From contig NBIV01000190.1 in NCBI GenBank assembly GCA_003194525.1, forward strand, positions 117,877-181,876: a stretch of 64,000 nucleotides of DNA, given 5' to 3'. This stretch comes from Gracilariopsis chorda. Lineage: Eukaryota > Rhodophyta > Florideophyceae > Gracilariales > Gracilariaceae. This document shows positions 19,140 through 30,156 of this stretch, piece after piece. The translations under genes and the position numbers were made by a program. The first letter of the stretch is position 1, and each line of letters begins with the position of its first letter. The notes beneath the pieces were generated by a model. It was not told where the DNA came from. It ran no database searches and was given only the letters and a program-made list of their open reading frames with translations.

Positions 19140-20339
19140 GTATTCGCGAGGGGATCGAGGTCTTGGTCGGGAATTGTCGCATTCGTGACCTTCGTCGTCG
19201 GAATCTGTGGTAATGATGTGGGCTTTCCGCCGTCTTCACGCAGAGGATCTCGGCAAGATGAAAATGCCACAGCGCAGACGGCCGGCCAGAATGCTAGTCC
19301 CGTGCCGTCCATAGGATTAACGCCCCTCTTCACACCAAAACAGTTCATTGTTTCCAAGCGCAGACCGCCGCATTATTCGGAAGGTGCAACACCAGTTCGG
19401 TCTGCGTCAAAAATGCTGCCTGTGCCGAGGATCACCAGACAAGGCGAAATAAACCCAGATAGTGAAGATTTGAATGCTGGACAAGAACATCACATAATAT
19501 CATGAAGAACGCCAAGAAACTCGCTGACTCCTCGGAACGCTAAGCGAATCACTGTCGGTTATATGGCTGATGCCGACGACACCCCAGAAGGAAGTGCTCC
19601 AAAGACCAAGCAATCTGATTCCTCTGTTAAACTCACGATTATACTCCGGAAGCCCAAACGAAATAGCCTCTCCAACTCAGACAGTAGCCCGATGAATGAT
19701 GGGAAGAAATACATTGGGCGAATATCAGGTAGTGAAGAGTTTAGGTGGGCTCATCCACGCCCATCAACCTGGAGCAAGAAGCAAGGTCTTGATTAATCTG
19801 TGACCACGCAAGAGAACACTATTTCCTTGTTCAGTGACTCCAAACAACCGAAGAATTGCTGACCCATTCCGTTCTGTGGCGTAATCGTCGGACACGTCAA
19901 CTTGCATGACTACCAAGGGGTCTGCTCGAAGATTGAGATTCGGCAGCGGTGGACGTCTACATACATCCCGAACCTTAACAGTTTGAAGGTCGGAAGCTCC
20001 CATCTCTCCCCAGTTACACTTGGTACACAAAGAATCACCCCCACAGGAATTGCTAGGCCGAGAAACACAATCCCGAGTTCTAGCAGCTCTTTGCCAAGAA
20101 GGCCTTTGTTAAGGACGATTTTCGCGCGAAACCGGTGCATCCAAAAACACGTGGTGCCATAGTCATCGATAAACTCGAATCAGATACAAACGTACTGTAC
20201 CTTCGTGAAAACAGTTAAAAATCATTCGAAAGCTACTAAGACCATCTCCAGCAGTGAAATAAACGCCAGACCGCACACATACGCAACAGAAGTACGTCGC
20301 AAACTGAGATATAGTGCTAGCCATCGTCATCCCCAAAGC
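19140..20339 (+). pseudogene. Interrupted N-terminal extension of the recombinase frame
   Basis: The frame of the recombinase is open upstream to 19140 apart from four stops: TGA 19503-19505, TAA 19794-19796, TGA 19860-19862 and TAG 20160-20162. There is no frameshift over 1.2 kb, and the translation has a consistent Ser/Arg/Pro-rich look. A clean donor (AGGTGAGT, 19135-19142) lies at the upstream edge. It is either a decayed N-terminal domain or non-coding leader. Confidence 0.35.
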
Positions 20340-21599
20340 ATGTCCGTTCCCAGCAGCGTTTCAACACGCGTTCGAAAAGGGAGAGGTTCAAAGAGGCCAA
20401 ACCTTAGTCTCAGCGGCGATGAAAGACTCCGTGCTCCATACGAACTTGTGTCTTCTGCTTGCAGTGCTTCTACTAAGTCCAAAATAAAGCTCGCTTTGAA
20501 AGTAATTACAGATTACGCGAAGATCAAACAAGCTCCTGATCCTATTAGAGTAACGCCGTCCAGTTCAACCTTTGTTTTGAATCTATTAGCGGACTACTGC
20601 CAATTTGGGAAGCCAAACAACCTGAAGAATGATGCAATGAATGCGTTAATACAAGGCTTGAGACACGTTTACTCTCAAAATGGTCACAGCAGGACATGGT
20701 TTGTTGATCAAGCAAATTCGAAAGCTCATGGAAACCCTTTAATAGGCAATCCCGAGCTCGATGCGTTACGAAGATCACACAGAGTGCATCTTGCGCATTA
20801 TGGTGTTGTAACATTGCGCTCACAGCCTATAACGGTTGAGCAGGTTTGTGATCACGCCGAGAAGTACTGGTATAGTGGTCATCAGCGATCTGTCAACATA
20901 ATGGATGTTCTTCTTCATTCTATTATAGTCATTGGTTTAAACTTGGGACTGCGTTATGATGAAGTTTCTAAGCTTAAAGTTGAAAATGTGTCTGTGGGAT
21001 CCGGTGGATGCACTCTTATTATAAATGAGTCTGTAAATAATTCTACCAAGCAGAGGATTTACAAACTTAGAGACTGGGCAGGGAACACGGCTTTACGATT
21101 TTCATTGCTCATGGATCCTTTTGTTGCAATGTACTCCTGGTTGATTTTGCGCGGGAGCTCACGAGGACCTTTGTTTTGCGATGTACGAACTTCAGCAGGT
21201 GGAAATGTTCTTGACCACTCTCGGCACTGGAGCGCAAAAAAGTTCACGGAGTTCCTTCAACGGCGATTACTCTCAATAGGCGTTAGCGAAGGTGAGGTTA
21301 AAATGTACTCTGGATATTCCATCAAAAGGGGAGCAGTTCAGCTGTATCGATCGCTAGGTCTCAGAGATGAAGCGATCATGGAGATAATTCAGATGACTGG
21401 TCATCATGCATACGCAAACTATTGTGCGGCATATAACGACTGTGCCCCTCAATCTCTTCCTTGCTTTACATCTGTATCACAGTACATCAAGCACGCCGAG
21501 AAGATATCCATAGAGTCAGATATTATTCACGATAGTGTGGCTTTTCAAGCGTTCATGACAGACGTTTATGAAGAGCAAACTGACGCACAGCATCATTAA
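20340..21599 (+). CDS. Tyrosine recombinase (Crypton-like)
   Basis: 419 aa from ATG 20340 (in the frame numbering begun at 20205, add 45). A SAM-like helical region precedes the catalytic domain. Box I is NLGLRYDEVSKLKVENV with the catalytic Arg (codon 20952). Box II is MYSGYSIKRGAVQLYRSLG with the second Arg (codon 21327); the usual His three residues before it is Ser. A Gly-His-His follows (codons 21402/21405), then AYANYCAAY with the likely nucleophile Tyr (codon 21432). This is the R..HxxR..H..Y layout of phage-integrase-fold recombinases. No reverse transcriptase lies alongside, which argues for a Crypton rather than a DIRS/Ngaro retroelement. It is divergent from the CACTA gene, which shares its upstream region. 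Confidence 0.8.
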   Translation: MSVPSSVSTRVRKGRGSKRPNLSLSGDERLRAPYELVSSACSASTKSKIKLALKVITDYAKIKQAPDPIRVTPSSSTFVLNLLADYCQFGKPNNLKNDAMNALIQGLRHVYSQNGHSRTWFVDQANSKAHGNPLIGNPELDALRRSHRVHLAHYGVVTLRSQPITVEQVCDHAEKYWYSGHQRSVNIMDVLLHSIIVIGLNLGLRYDEVSKLKVENVSVGSGGCTLIINESVNNSTKQRIYKLRDWAGNTALRFSLLMDPFVAMYSWLILRGSSRGPLFCDVRTSAGGNVLDHSRHWSAKKFTEFLQRRLLSIGVSEGEVKMYSGYSIKRGAVQLYRSLGLRDEAIMEIIQMTGHHAYANYCAAYNDCAPQSLPCFTSVSQYIKHAEKISIESDIIHDSVAFQAFMTDVYEEQTDAQHH

Positions 21600-21934
21600 A
21601 CACGTTTTCTAATACAAACAACTTCTTCAGGTCCTGTCAGGTGGAGTAGTCTACCACACCTCTATCTAACCAAGATAAAACTACGTATATCTACGCCACA
21701 TAATCAGTACTAACAATCGAACAGCTACTTACATAGACGTAAACAAAAGCGGTAAGATCTAAACAATGTGGCGTATATTTCCAAAGCTAGGGATGAGAAA
21801 GCACTAGAGAGGCCACACGAATCATGTAGAATACATAATAGAGCCTCCGAAAAACAGAAGAGGTACGCAACGTAAAACAAACCACTTCAATCCAAGATTT
21901 GCCACATATATCATTCTCCTGAAAAGCAATGGAA
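21600..21934. other. Spacer between recombinase and satellite
   Basis: AT-rich, no gene. It contains two similar short words, GTGGCGTATAT and CTACGCCACATAA, in opposite orientation near 21700 and 21770. No clear terminal repeat. Confidence 0.4.
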
Positions 21935-23045
21935 GTGGCGTAACCGCCCTCTTCATGGCGTCCAGCGGGCATAACCCACTGGACGCCATGTATCGTAGGA
22001 CGAGGTCGCATAACCAGCCCTCCTCGTGGCACCGAGTGGGCGTAGCCCACTCAGTGCCACACCAACAGACCCGAGGTGGCGTAACCGCCCTCTTCACTGC
22101 GTCCAGCGGGCATAACCCACTGAACGCCATGTATCGTAGGAGGAGGTCGCATAACCAGCCCTCCTCGTGGCACCGAATGGGCGTAGCCCACTCAGTGCCA
22201 CACCAACAGACCTGAGGTGGCTTAACCGCCCTCTTCATGGCGTCCAGCAGGCATAACCCACTGGACGCCATATATCGTAGGAGGAGGTGGCATAACCAGC
22301 CCTCCTCGTGGCACCGAATGGGCGTAGCCCATTCGGTGCCACACCAACAGATCCGAGGTGGCGTAACCGCCCTCTTCATGGTGTCCAGCGGGCATAACCC
22401 ACTGGACGCCATATATCGTAGGAGGAGGTGGCATAAACAGCCCTCCTCGTGGCACCGAGTGGGCGTAGCCCACTCAGTGCCACACCAACAGACCCGAGGT
22501 GGCGTAACCGCCCTCTTCATGGCGTCCAGAGGGCATAACCCACTGGAACCCATGTATCGTAGGAGGAGGTGGCATAACCAGCCCTCCTCGTGGCACCGAA
22601 TGGGCGTAGCCCACTCAGTGCCACACCAACAGACCTGAGGTGGCGTAACCGCCCTCTTCATTGCGTCCAGCGGGCATAACCCACTGGACGCCATATATCG
22701 TAGGAGGAGGTGGCATAACCAGCCCTCCTCGTGGCACCGAATGGGCGTAGCCCATTCGGTGCCACACCAACAGATCCGAGGTGGCGTAACCGCCCTCTTC
22801 ATGGTGTCCAGCGGGCATAACCCACTGGACGCCATATATCGTAGGAGGAGGTGGCATAACCAGCCCTCCTCGTGGCACCGAGTGGGCGTAGCCCACTCGT
22901 TGCCACACCAACAGACCCGAGGTGGCGTAACCGCCCTCTTCATTGCGTCCAGCGGGCATAACCCACTGAACGCCATGTATCGTAGGAGGAGGTGGCATAA
23001 CCAGCCTTCTTTGTGGTACGGAATGGTCATAGCCGTCTTGGTGAG
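21935..23045. repeat. 141-bp palindromic satellite, about 7.8 copies
   Basis: Units begin at 21935, 22076, 22217, 22358, 22499, 22640, 22781 and 22922, exactly 141 bp apart; the last decays after about 23015. Each unit holds four inverted modules whose loops share GGC(A/G)TA(A/G)CC: GGCGTAACCGCC, GGCGTCCAG..CACTGGACGCC, GGAGG..CATAACC..CCTCC and a 16-bp-arm stem GTGGCACCGARTGGGC-GTA-GCCCAYTCRGTGCCAC. Diagnostic changes recur every third unit (2/5/8, 3/6, 4/7/1), a 423-bp higher-order period. Because 141 is divisible by 3, long frames run through both strands; I treat these as by-products. Confidence 0.92.
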
Positions 23046-23218
23046 CTTTTTATATCTCATTCTATCTAGGTACAATATTATAAGTATTACATGTGAACTG
23101 ATTACCTGAAGATAATGAGATTGTCTTTGTTGTGTTTAAACTATTTTATACTTCGCACAAAACGTAAACGCTATCTACTTTTCAGTATAGCAGATATAGA
23201 TTGAGGTCTTTCTCGCAG

Positions 23219-24058
23219 TCAAAAGTGCTGACTGAATCCGTCAATAGCCTCTTTCCATCTTTCAGTAGTTTCTTCTTCGTTGATTGGTAAGGTAACTGGA
23301 GCAAACTCGGATATTAGTTCAATAAGAGCCCTATAGCGTAGAAACAGGTTCTTTTGACCCGTTTTGGACCACATCCAGTCTTCATAGCCAACAATATACT
23401 TATTGCGATTTGCCGCATTCCCAAAAAGTCTGACTGTTTTATACTCTCTGTCACTAGACCCTTTACGCCAAATTTCTATGGCTTCTTCGGCAGTTTTAGG
23501 CATCCATGGTATGAATCGAACAAATGCCTTGAGCTTCTGATCTGCCTTTAGTTCTCCAGAAGATGAAATAGAGGAAGTTCGGAGTTGAAAATCATTTTCG
23601 GTGCTGGATCTGTTAGTACAAGCTAATGCATTCTGTTGAATCTTCGAAATTGATGACATCTCATTTTTCACTTGGTTATCAGCGACCGTAAAACCCTCTT
23701 CGGATTGCCGTTTTTGCTGCAAATTGCTACAATCTGTACGATTGTTTTCAAGCCTTCGTTGATGTATCAAGAACAGTCGATGTTCTAGTTCTTTCTTCCA
23801 TACTTCCAATCTTTCGTCATTTTTATTTGACGAAGCACAAGATTGATTGAGAATCTTACGACTTATTTCAACGCCTTCTGTGGATTCAAGCTCTATTACT
23901 TGTCTTGGTGTTTGAAACCCAATTCCATCCCCACCTCCCTGTATAGGCTTAATGTACCCATAGCGTTCCATGGTTTGAAGATATTCGTTAATAAAGGAAG
24001 TGTCTATGTCTGGTAAATGTTGGAGATTTAGACGAGTAGAAGTACTATACCTATGCAA
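23219..24058 (-). CDS. Hypothetical protein, possible GCR1-like DNA-binding domain
   Basis: Frame of 279 codons without an initial ATG; the first in-frame Met is about residue 30 (MERYGYIKPIQ), so an upstream exon or a shorter product is likely. The middle is polar and coil-like (KKELEHRLFLIHQRRLENN). The C-terminal part has AEEAIEIWRKGSSD, YEDWMWSKTGQKNLFLRYR and ALIELISEF, which resembles the GCR1_C/Crypton-type DNA-binding region. Fungal Cryptons carry such a domain in the same protein as the recombinase; here it would be a separate gene on the opposite strand beyond the satellite. The match is from memory of the family pattern and is weak. Confidence 0.35.
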   Translation of the reverse strand: MHRYSTSTRLNLQHLPDIDTSFINEYLQTMERYGYIKPIQGGGDGIGFQTPRQVIELESTEGVEISRKILNQSCASSNKNDERLEVWKKELEHRLFLIHQRRLENNRTDCSNLQQKRQSEEGFTVADNQVKNEMSSISKIQQNALACTNRSSTENDFQLRTSSISSSGELKADQKLKAFVRFIPWMPKTAEEAIEIWRKGSSDREYKTVRLFGNAANRNKYIVGYEDWMWSKTGQKNLFLRYRALIELISEFAPVTLPINEEETTERWKEAIDGFSQHF

Positions 24059-24068
24059 TGCATTGTAC

Positions 24069-24121
24069 GGTTCAAACTGGCAAAATAACGATTCTGAGCC
24101 ATTATTTTGACAGTTTGAACC
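24069..24121. repeat. 20-bp inverted repeat upstream of the GCR1-like gene
   Basis: GGTTCAAACTGGCAAAATAA (24069-24088) and TTATTTTGACAGTTTGAACC (24102-24121) pair with one mismatch around a 13-nt loop. It sits just upstream of the minus-strand frame ending at 24058, so it could be an operator-like site or an element end. Confidence 0.75.
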
Positions 24122-24485
24122 TTTTGCGAACCATTAGTGAACCATTCAGTGTTTTGCGATTAATTTATCTACATGATTTTCACTGAACGGATAGATTGCC
24201 TACTAGGGGTAAATCATAGTCAACTTAGTTCTTATTGAAGGTTTGCAAAGCATCTCTAGGCAATGTTGTCCTGGATGGTTGGCAGAGTATAATCTATTCT
24301 TAAAATTTGCTTTGGAAGGCAGTAGTTATTTGTTAAGTAACTTTTGGGCACTTTATGGGGTAACCTAAGGCGACAGTGGTGTTTACAATGTGTCACGGGG
24401 TTTCGGACTCACTTACAATGTGACGTAAGGGTGACTTACACTTGCGAACCTAGGGAGGGTGTTCAATTTGGCTCGTAATCAATCA

Positions 24486-24578
24486 TTACGGTGCAGTGAG
24501 CTCCGTGAGGAGCTCACTGTCAGGCGAGCTCCCCCGCTCCACGATACCTACAGTTAAAATCTAACGTGTAATACTAAG
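24486..24578 (+). repeat. Dispersed repeat B, copy 1
   Basis: 93 bp, matching 30153-30245 with no indel and about seven substitutions. It contains a perfect hairpin CAGTGAGCTCC-GTGA-GGAGCTCACTG (24494-24519). Copies A and B abut at 30153 with the shared bases TTAC. Confidence 0.85.
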
Positions 24579-24682
24579 GTAATTTTCACCGTCCCTCGCT
24601 AAGCTGGCAAAGAACGGCGAAGACTTAGCGAAAAAAGTAACTCATAGACTATACTTTTCTACAGTAGCTACCATTAAAAACC

Positions 24683-27600
24683 TTAAGCTTGGCAAAAACC
24701 ACGTAGGATAAAAAGCCCAAACACAAGGAAAAGGTATAGCCACTGGTCTAACTCAAAGATCTTAACAATAAAACCACTAAAACTATATGAGCAAAACGCA
24801 AACATAGAACGGAAAAAAGAAAAAAAGTCAGAAATAAGTCGTAAATGTAAACCGCAAACAAACCTGAGTCGTTGAAGTGTTGTGTGATCCACGCTCTTTG
24901 TCATGACATCTGCTGGTTGCATTTCTGTAGATATGTCCTTAACATTCACAACACCTGTCTTCACCAGCTCCTTAATGTGGTGGAGCTTAATATCAATATG
25001 TTTGTTCCTTTCCGAAGACTTAGGCTTTTCAACAATAGACATAGCGGTTGAGCTATCAGTGAAAATTGATACAGGGTACATCTCTGGCTCGTCCGCCAAT
25101 ACTTTTTCACGAAGAAGTTCCCAAAACAATCTACGCAGCAATCGCGGAGTCTTACCGCAATACGAGAGTGCGATGTATTCTGCTTCGCCGGACGAGAGTG
25201 CAATCATAGATTGCTTCTTTGTCGTCCAAAGCACCGGGCTTCGTTTACCTTTACTAGGATTCCAGTCATAGACTTCCGAGTGTCACGACATCCAGCCCAG
25301 TCCGCACCACAGAATGCTTCCATAGGGCTACGGGTGTCCGAGGGGTAGAACAAACCAAGACCCTTGGTCCCGTGCAGGTATCGTAGCACCCGTGTACCAA
25401 GTCCAACGTGCCTCATGCACGGATCACGGACTTGTCGCGCCAACATCGATGACGCAAACATGATGTCCGGCCTGCATGATACGGCAAGGTACATCAAATG
25501 ACCAACGAGCTGTCGGTACCTCCGGTGAAGCGCAGGAGCCAGGCGACGTTCAGTTTCGCCACGAGCGGACAGGTAGGTATTCGCAGGTAAAGGAGTGCTT
25601 GCGGTGTTGCAGTGAGAGAGTCCATACTCTTTAAGTATCTTCTCTATGTACTTGCTCTGCCGGACCTTTATTCCCCGCTCGTTCCTTTCTATTTCCAGTT
25701 CAATGAAGGACTGGGCTTCACCCAAAAGCTTTACTTGAAAACGTTTTTTCATTTCTTCTTTGAAATCTTCCATGAGGCTTCGAGAGTCTGATGACATGAG
25801 AACGTCGTTAACCACCACTACCAGGATAACAAAGCCACTGCCAGACTTGTACATGTACAAGCGGCTGTCTGTTGTGGACTGCCTGTATCGGAGGCGGATC
25901 AGTTCCTTGTGGAACAGCGATCCCCAAATATGTCCTGCCTGCTTTGCCCCATAGATTGACTTTTGGAGCAAGCAGACCTTTCCAGGAACATATCCCGATC
26001 CCGTCGAATCCTGTGGCTGTTCCATGATCAGCAGCTCATCCAGGTCCCCATACAGGTACGCATTGGTAATATCCAGCGTTTCCAGTATGAGTCCTTGAGC
26101 AGCAGCCTTTGCAAGTAGAAGGCGAATTGTTTCCTGCCATGCAACTGGGGCATATAGTCCGTCCGGGTCGTAGTCCATGTATGGGCGTTGTAGGTCGCCC
26201 CGTGCAACACATCGTGCTTTCGGTAAGCTTTGGTGAGGGTCTGGGCCAAGAATCTTGGCGATGAATGTCCAGAGAAAGGGGAGTGTTCGCATCCCTGGTT
26301 CTCTATTCACCAGTACCCAAGTCTTCCTATCGACGAGCGCGTTGTATTCCCGGTCGATCGCCTCCGCCCACATTGGTATTCTTCGCGCCTCGTCAATGTT
26401 ACTGGGGATGCTGCCATCATCCCTGAGGTACTTGGAGCGCGAGTGAGAAACCATACATAGGGCTAGTGCCGCGTCAAAATGTTCCTCGACATTCTCTTGA
26501 CCAGTCATTTCGGCCTCGGATCTCCTTAACGACGAGAAGTCGATGAGGTCATGGATTGAAGGAAGCTGTTCCTTGGTGACTTTGAAGTCCTGTGCGCGTG
26601 TGATGATGACCTTGCGCTCAGTGGGGACATAGATCCTATAAAAAGTGCGGTGACTCTGCATGCCAACGAAGTGTCCCGGTAGAGCACGCGGAAGCAACTT
26701 CTTGTTCTTCGCAGTCTCTGTGCGATAGATGAAAGCGTGCCCGTGTTGTCCGAACTTGAGTAAGTTCGAGAAGTCCGGCTTCCTACCGAACCATATGGTA
26801 TATGGCACTTCCATTCCAACTCTAGAGTTGGGTAGGCGATTGCGCAGATAGATAGCGTGGGATATTGCCTCTTCCCATAGCTCCGGTGGTAATTTTGCGG
26901 CGTGCAGGAATATTCGTGTCATCCTCCACAGATCTTGTATGATCTTTTCCACAGCTCCGTTAGATTGGTGCGCATAGGGGGGTGCGTATTCTAGGATCAA
27001 TCCGTTTTCCTTTGCAAATGTTACAAAGTCGTCCGATCGATTCTCACCCGCCCCGTCAAGGCGAACGCGAAACAGTCGAAGTGGGGCTTGTTCGTTTTCC
27101 GCGCGAGCCTTGTACCATCGGACCGATTCGAAGAATTGCGACTTTGAACTTAAGAAGTAGAGTGCGCAAGCCCTGCTATTGTCGTCAAGCAGGACTTGGA
27201 TATATGTCGATCCTTGTAATGACGGGGGACTTATGGGTCCAGTTAGGTCCGTATGGGTTAGTTCCAATGGACGGCGTGCCACATCAGGTGATTGTGTAAG
27301 TGGCGCGCGTCTGGCTCCTCCCTCAATGCATGGAGAGCAGTGAATGTTACGGAGTTCATCTGGAGATAGCTTCGGGATGCCATTGGACTTGTCGATGCTT
27401 TGCAGCAGTCGGTCCGTCCCTGGGTGGCCAAGTTTGTCATGCCAATCCTTAGCTGTGTCTCCAGGTCGGCGCATGGCTACCTGTGCGAGTTCTGGTCGAG
27501 TCGGGTTTGGTAGTATATACAATCCGTCTCTTGATGGGACTTGGTATATCATTCGACCGGAGGAGCGATCTTTTATTTCGAAACCGTTTATGGATGAGTA

Positions 27601-28833
27601 CTCCACGTCCATGTAGTATGAAATAACCTTGAGTGAGACTAGGTTCGAGTCAAATGATGGAGTGTACTTGGCTGGCAGTCTAACGCCGTCGCCAAGGGGT
27701 AGTAGTGTTGTTCCTTTGCCTTTAATGTCACTGTGTTAATCACATGTTCGCACAACTTCGTCGTTGGTTTCGACGAAATCCGTAAGGAGATCCTTGTCGT
27801 TTATAAAAACGTGAGTGGCGCCAGAATCTAGATAAGTCCGAGTTTATTTTGCGCTGAGACAACTGGACTGAGCGCGCGCAACGAAACCACGGGGTGTGTG
27901 GTTGTTGTTGTTGTTGTTGTTGTTGTTGTGGTGGCGATAATGGTTGTTACGAGAGTTGCGTTCCGACTCCCAGTGGCGATATTATCTATCGGAGGGCTGG
28001 TTGTAATCTCTCCGAGAGTTTCCACTACTTTTTACGTGGGTTTTGTTATAGGGCGTGAAACTGTTGTTTTGTCGACATTCAGAACGAATGTGTCCAACGC
28101 GGCCACATTTCCAGCACCTGACACCCTTTTTCTTGTTGCCCTTTCCTCGCGGCCTTTTGTTCGTCGAGGACTTCTTTGCCGAGAGGTATTGGTGCTTCGT
28201 GCTTCCTTGGCTTTCGGAGCTCTTTGTCGTTGCCTTGGATTTCCGGTGTTTGCGACGGTCCATCTCCGATTGAACAAGTGATACGACTTGATCGTACTCC
28301 ATGTTGTTTGCGTCGGCCAGTAGGGTGATTGCCATTAGTGAGTCAGGCAAAGTATGCAATAAAGTAACCGTGCGTTCTCTATCTGACATCGGGTCCCCGA
28401 GACGAGCCAGTTCGATGAATATCGTTTCCAGTTCCAACAGGTGCTTCTTGACATCATCGTTGTCGTTGAACGAAAGGCTGTTCAACTTTTGCCGAAGGTT
28501 GAGTTTCGACTGGATGTTGTCCTTTTTGAAAGTGGACTCCAGTTTCCTCCATACCTCGAGTGCGGAACATGTTTCCCGTTCCAGCAACTCGGAAACGGCA
28601 ACGATGGGTTGAGTGCCGAGGTTTTGGACGATGGCAGATCGTGCCTTCCTGTCCGCGTCGTCCCATCTTCCGCGTGCCTGGGCAGTTCCCTCGTCTGGCC
28701 GCGGGACGCTCAGAACAAAAAGTGTGTCCTGTGAATGCATAAGGTCCTGTACATATATACGCCATGTATAGTAGTCGGCGTTACCCTTGAGACGAGGGAT
28801 GCGTCTCGAATCAGGGTCCTTGTCCACTTCCAT
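24683..28833 (-). pseudogene. Ty1/Copia-type gag-pol, decayed
   Basis: A single minus-strand frame runs from ATG 28833 to 25204 with three stops, all TAA (27982-27984, 27844-27846, 27736-27738). A one-base deletion near 25243 then moves the RNase H part into the frame ending at 24683. Gag (28833 to about 27900) has a UBN2-like body and a zinc knuckle CWKCGRVGHIRSEC, followed by an (AAC)n Asn run. Protease: YLDSGATHVF. Integrase: pre-integrase HDKLGHPG..CSPC, then THTDLTGPI, RLDGAGEN and SNGAVEKI (D,D,E). Reverse transcriptase: the usual Tyr-Val-Asp-Asp reads VVNDVLMSS, losing one catalytic Asp. RNase H: SSGEAEYIAL, FTDSSTA. I found no LTR pair around it. Confidence 0.9.
27899..27930. repeat. 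(GTT)n microsatellite inside Copia gag
   Basis: About nine GTT triplets on the plus strand, read as an Asn run in the minus-strand gag frame just downstream of the zinc knuckle. Confidence 0.9.
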
Positions 28834-30071
28834 CGCGGAGCTTACTCGACGCGAGAGCGGACGATGAAGTCTTGTTGGTTGATCTTCACCAGTCCCATAC
28901 TGGGCGAGGGATTCTTCTACTACTCAGTGAGTATCCGGGGCCACTGAAACGGGTTTTTCACCGGTCCCCTGGAAGATAGTCCTCTGACTCCGGGTTAGAC
29001 TCTCCCGGTGAGATGTGGTTCCTGCTGCCTACCCTGTTCGGCACAAACCGGAACAAGGTGCAACAATGCCTACGGGATGTCCAGGACAGGTTACTAACAG
29101 GGCATATGTTTTCACCAGTAGTCGTCCTGTAATCCCTTGCGACAAATTGCGCGGCCTTCAGCTACCCAGGAGCCTACCTCACAAAATGTGAGAAGATATT
29201 GGCGAAGTGTTCCTGGTCCCCGACAGCACTCCTCGTCCACCCAGAGGGCTTAGCCCTTAGAGTATTCAACTTGTACTGCCGAAGCTTCGTACTAACTTTA
29301 ATCCTGACCGGGTAGCCAAAGATGTCCCCTGCACCTTACGGTGCAGCCTGAGACAATATATCGGAATCCCGAATGGGCCACGGCGCCCGACGCGTAGGTG
29401 AGCGATGTATGTGCCAAGGAGGCAAAGATCCCGGCGAAGTAAATTGTATTCCACCGAGCGTCTTGTGGATTAATTTCAGTGCCCGGGCCTAATATTGGGT
29501 TACACGGCGGCGGTGCAAGCAGCGTTTGGTGTGCCAGGTGGTTCGCCCGACCAGGGTGTGGATGGCGCGCGGCGATGCGGCGATTAGTGCGGCCGATAGG
29601 GAAGTGTGGTCGATGACGGCTGGTGGCGGCGCACAGGCAGCGCCGAAGTTTTCGTGGCGAAGCGCAGGAAGCGCGGCAAGCTGGCTTGTGTCCGGTCGTG
29701 GGCTATGGCTGGAAGGATCGCCGATGAGGCGCAGGTGGTGTGCGGTGTGCTTCGTTTGGCCGCAAGACGAAAAGCGAAAGCACGGCAGCTGTTTTTGAGT
29801 AAGGCGCGCAAGCCGCAGGTGTGTAGATTTTGGTGGCACTGCGAGTGGAGGAGCGTGTTGCAGAGGGTGCACGGAGCTGCGTGGTGCAGCCACTAGAGCC
29901 TCTGAATGCAGGCAGTGCGGTGCGCGGTTTGACGGTCAGGTGCGCTCAAGGCAGTCGGCGGTGGGTGTGGGGAAGTTAGATGAGAGCAGGATGAGAGGGA
30001 AGGAGCGGGGTATGGGGAAGGGTGCTCAGTGTCCGAGGGTGCCGCGGTCGGGATATGACCGCGATGCTACC
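28834..30071. other. Non-coding region upstream of Copia gag
   Basis: It should hold the Copia 5' LTR and primer-binding site. I see no segment of it repeated at 24.1-24.7 kb, so the LTRs are lost or diverged. The stretch 29490-29900 is GC-rich with open frames on both strands but no recognisable domain. Confidence 0.4.
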
Positions 30072-30156
30072 ATGACAGTAATGGTACGTTCAGGCTCGTT
30101 CCCCCCCGACAGTGGCGGGCACCGCCGGCGGAGAGGTAGCATTTAATTATCGTTAC
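30072..30156 (+). repeat. Dispersed repeat A, copy 2
   Basis: Same sequence as 13039-13132 but with 7 rather than 17 C in the homopolymer. It runs straight into repeat B with four shared bases (TTAC, 30153-30156), so A+B here may be the fuller form of one element. Confidence 0.85.

Noticed and set aside
21935-23045. CRISPR-like array
   Set aside because: Units are fully repeated with no unique spacers, in a eukaryotic transposon setting.
21822-23075. 417-codon minus-strand frame of 47-residue repeats through the satellite
   Set aside because: The unit length (141) is a multiple of 3, and other frames on both strands are also long; changes between units follow stem pairing rather than codon positions. 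Treated as a by-product.
28834-29480. Group II intron or structured RNA upstream of Copia gag
   Set aside because: Many short stems, but I could not find a domain V-like hairpin or consensus intron ends; more likely retrotransposon leader sequence.
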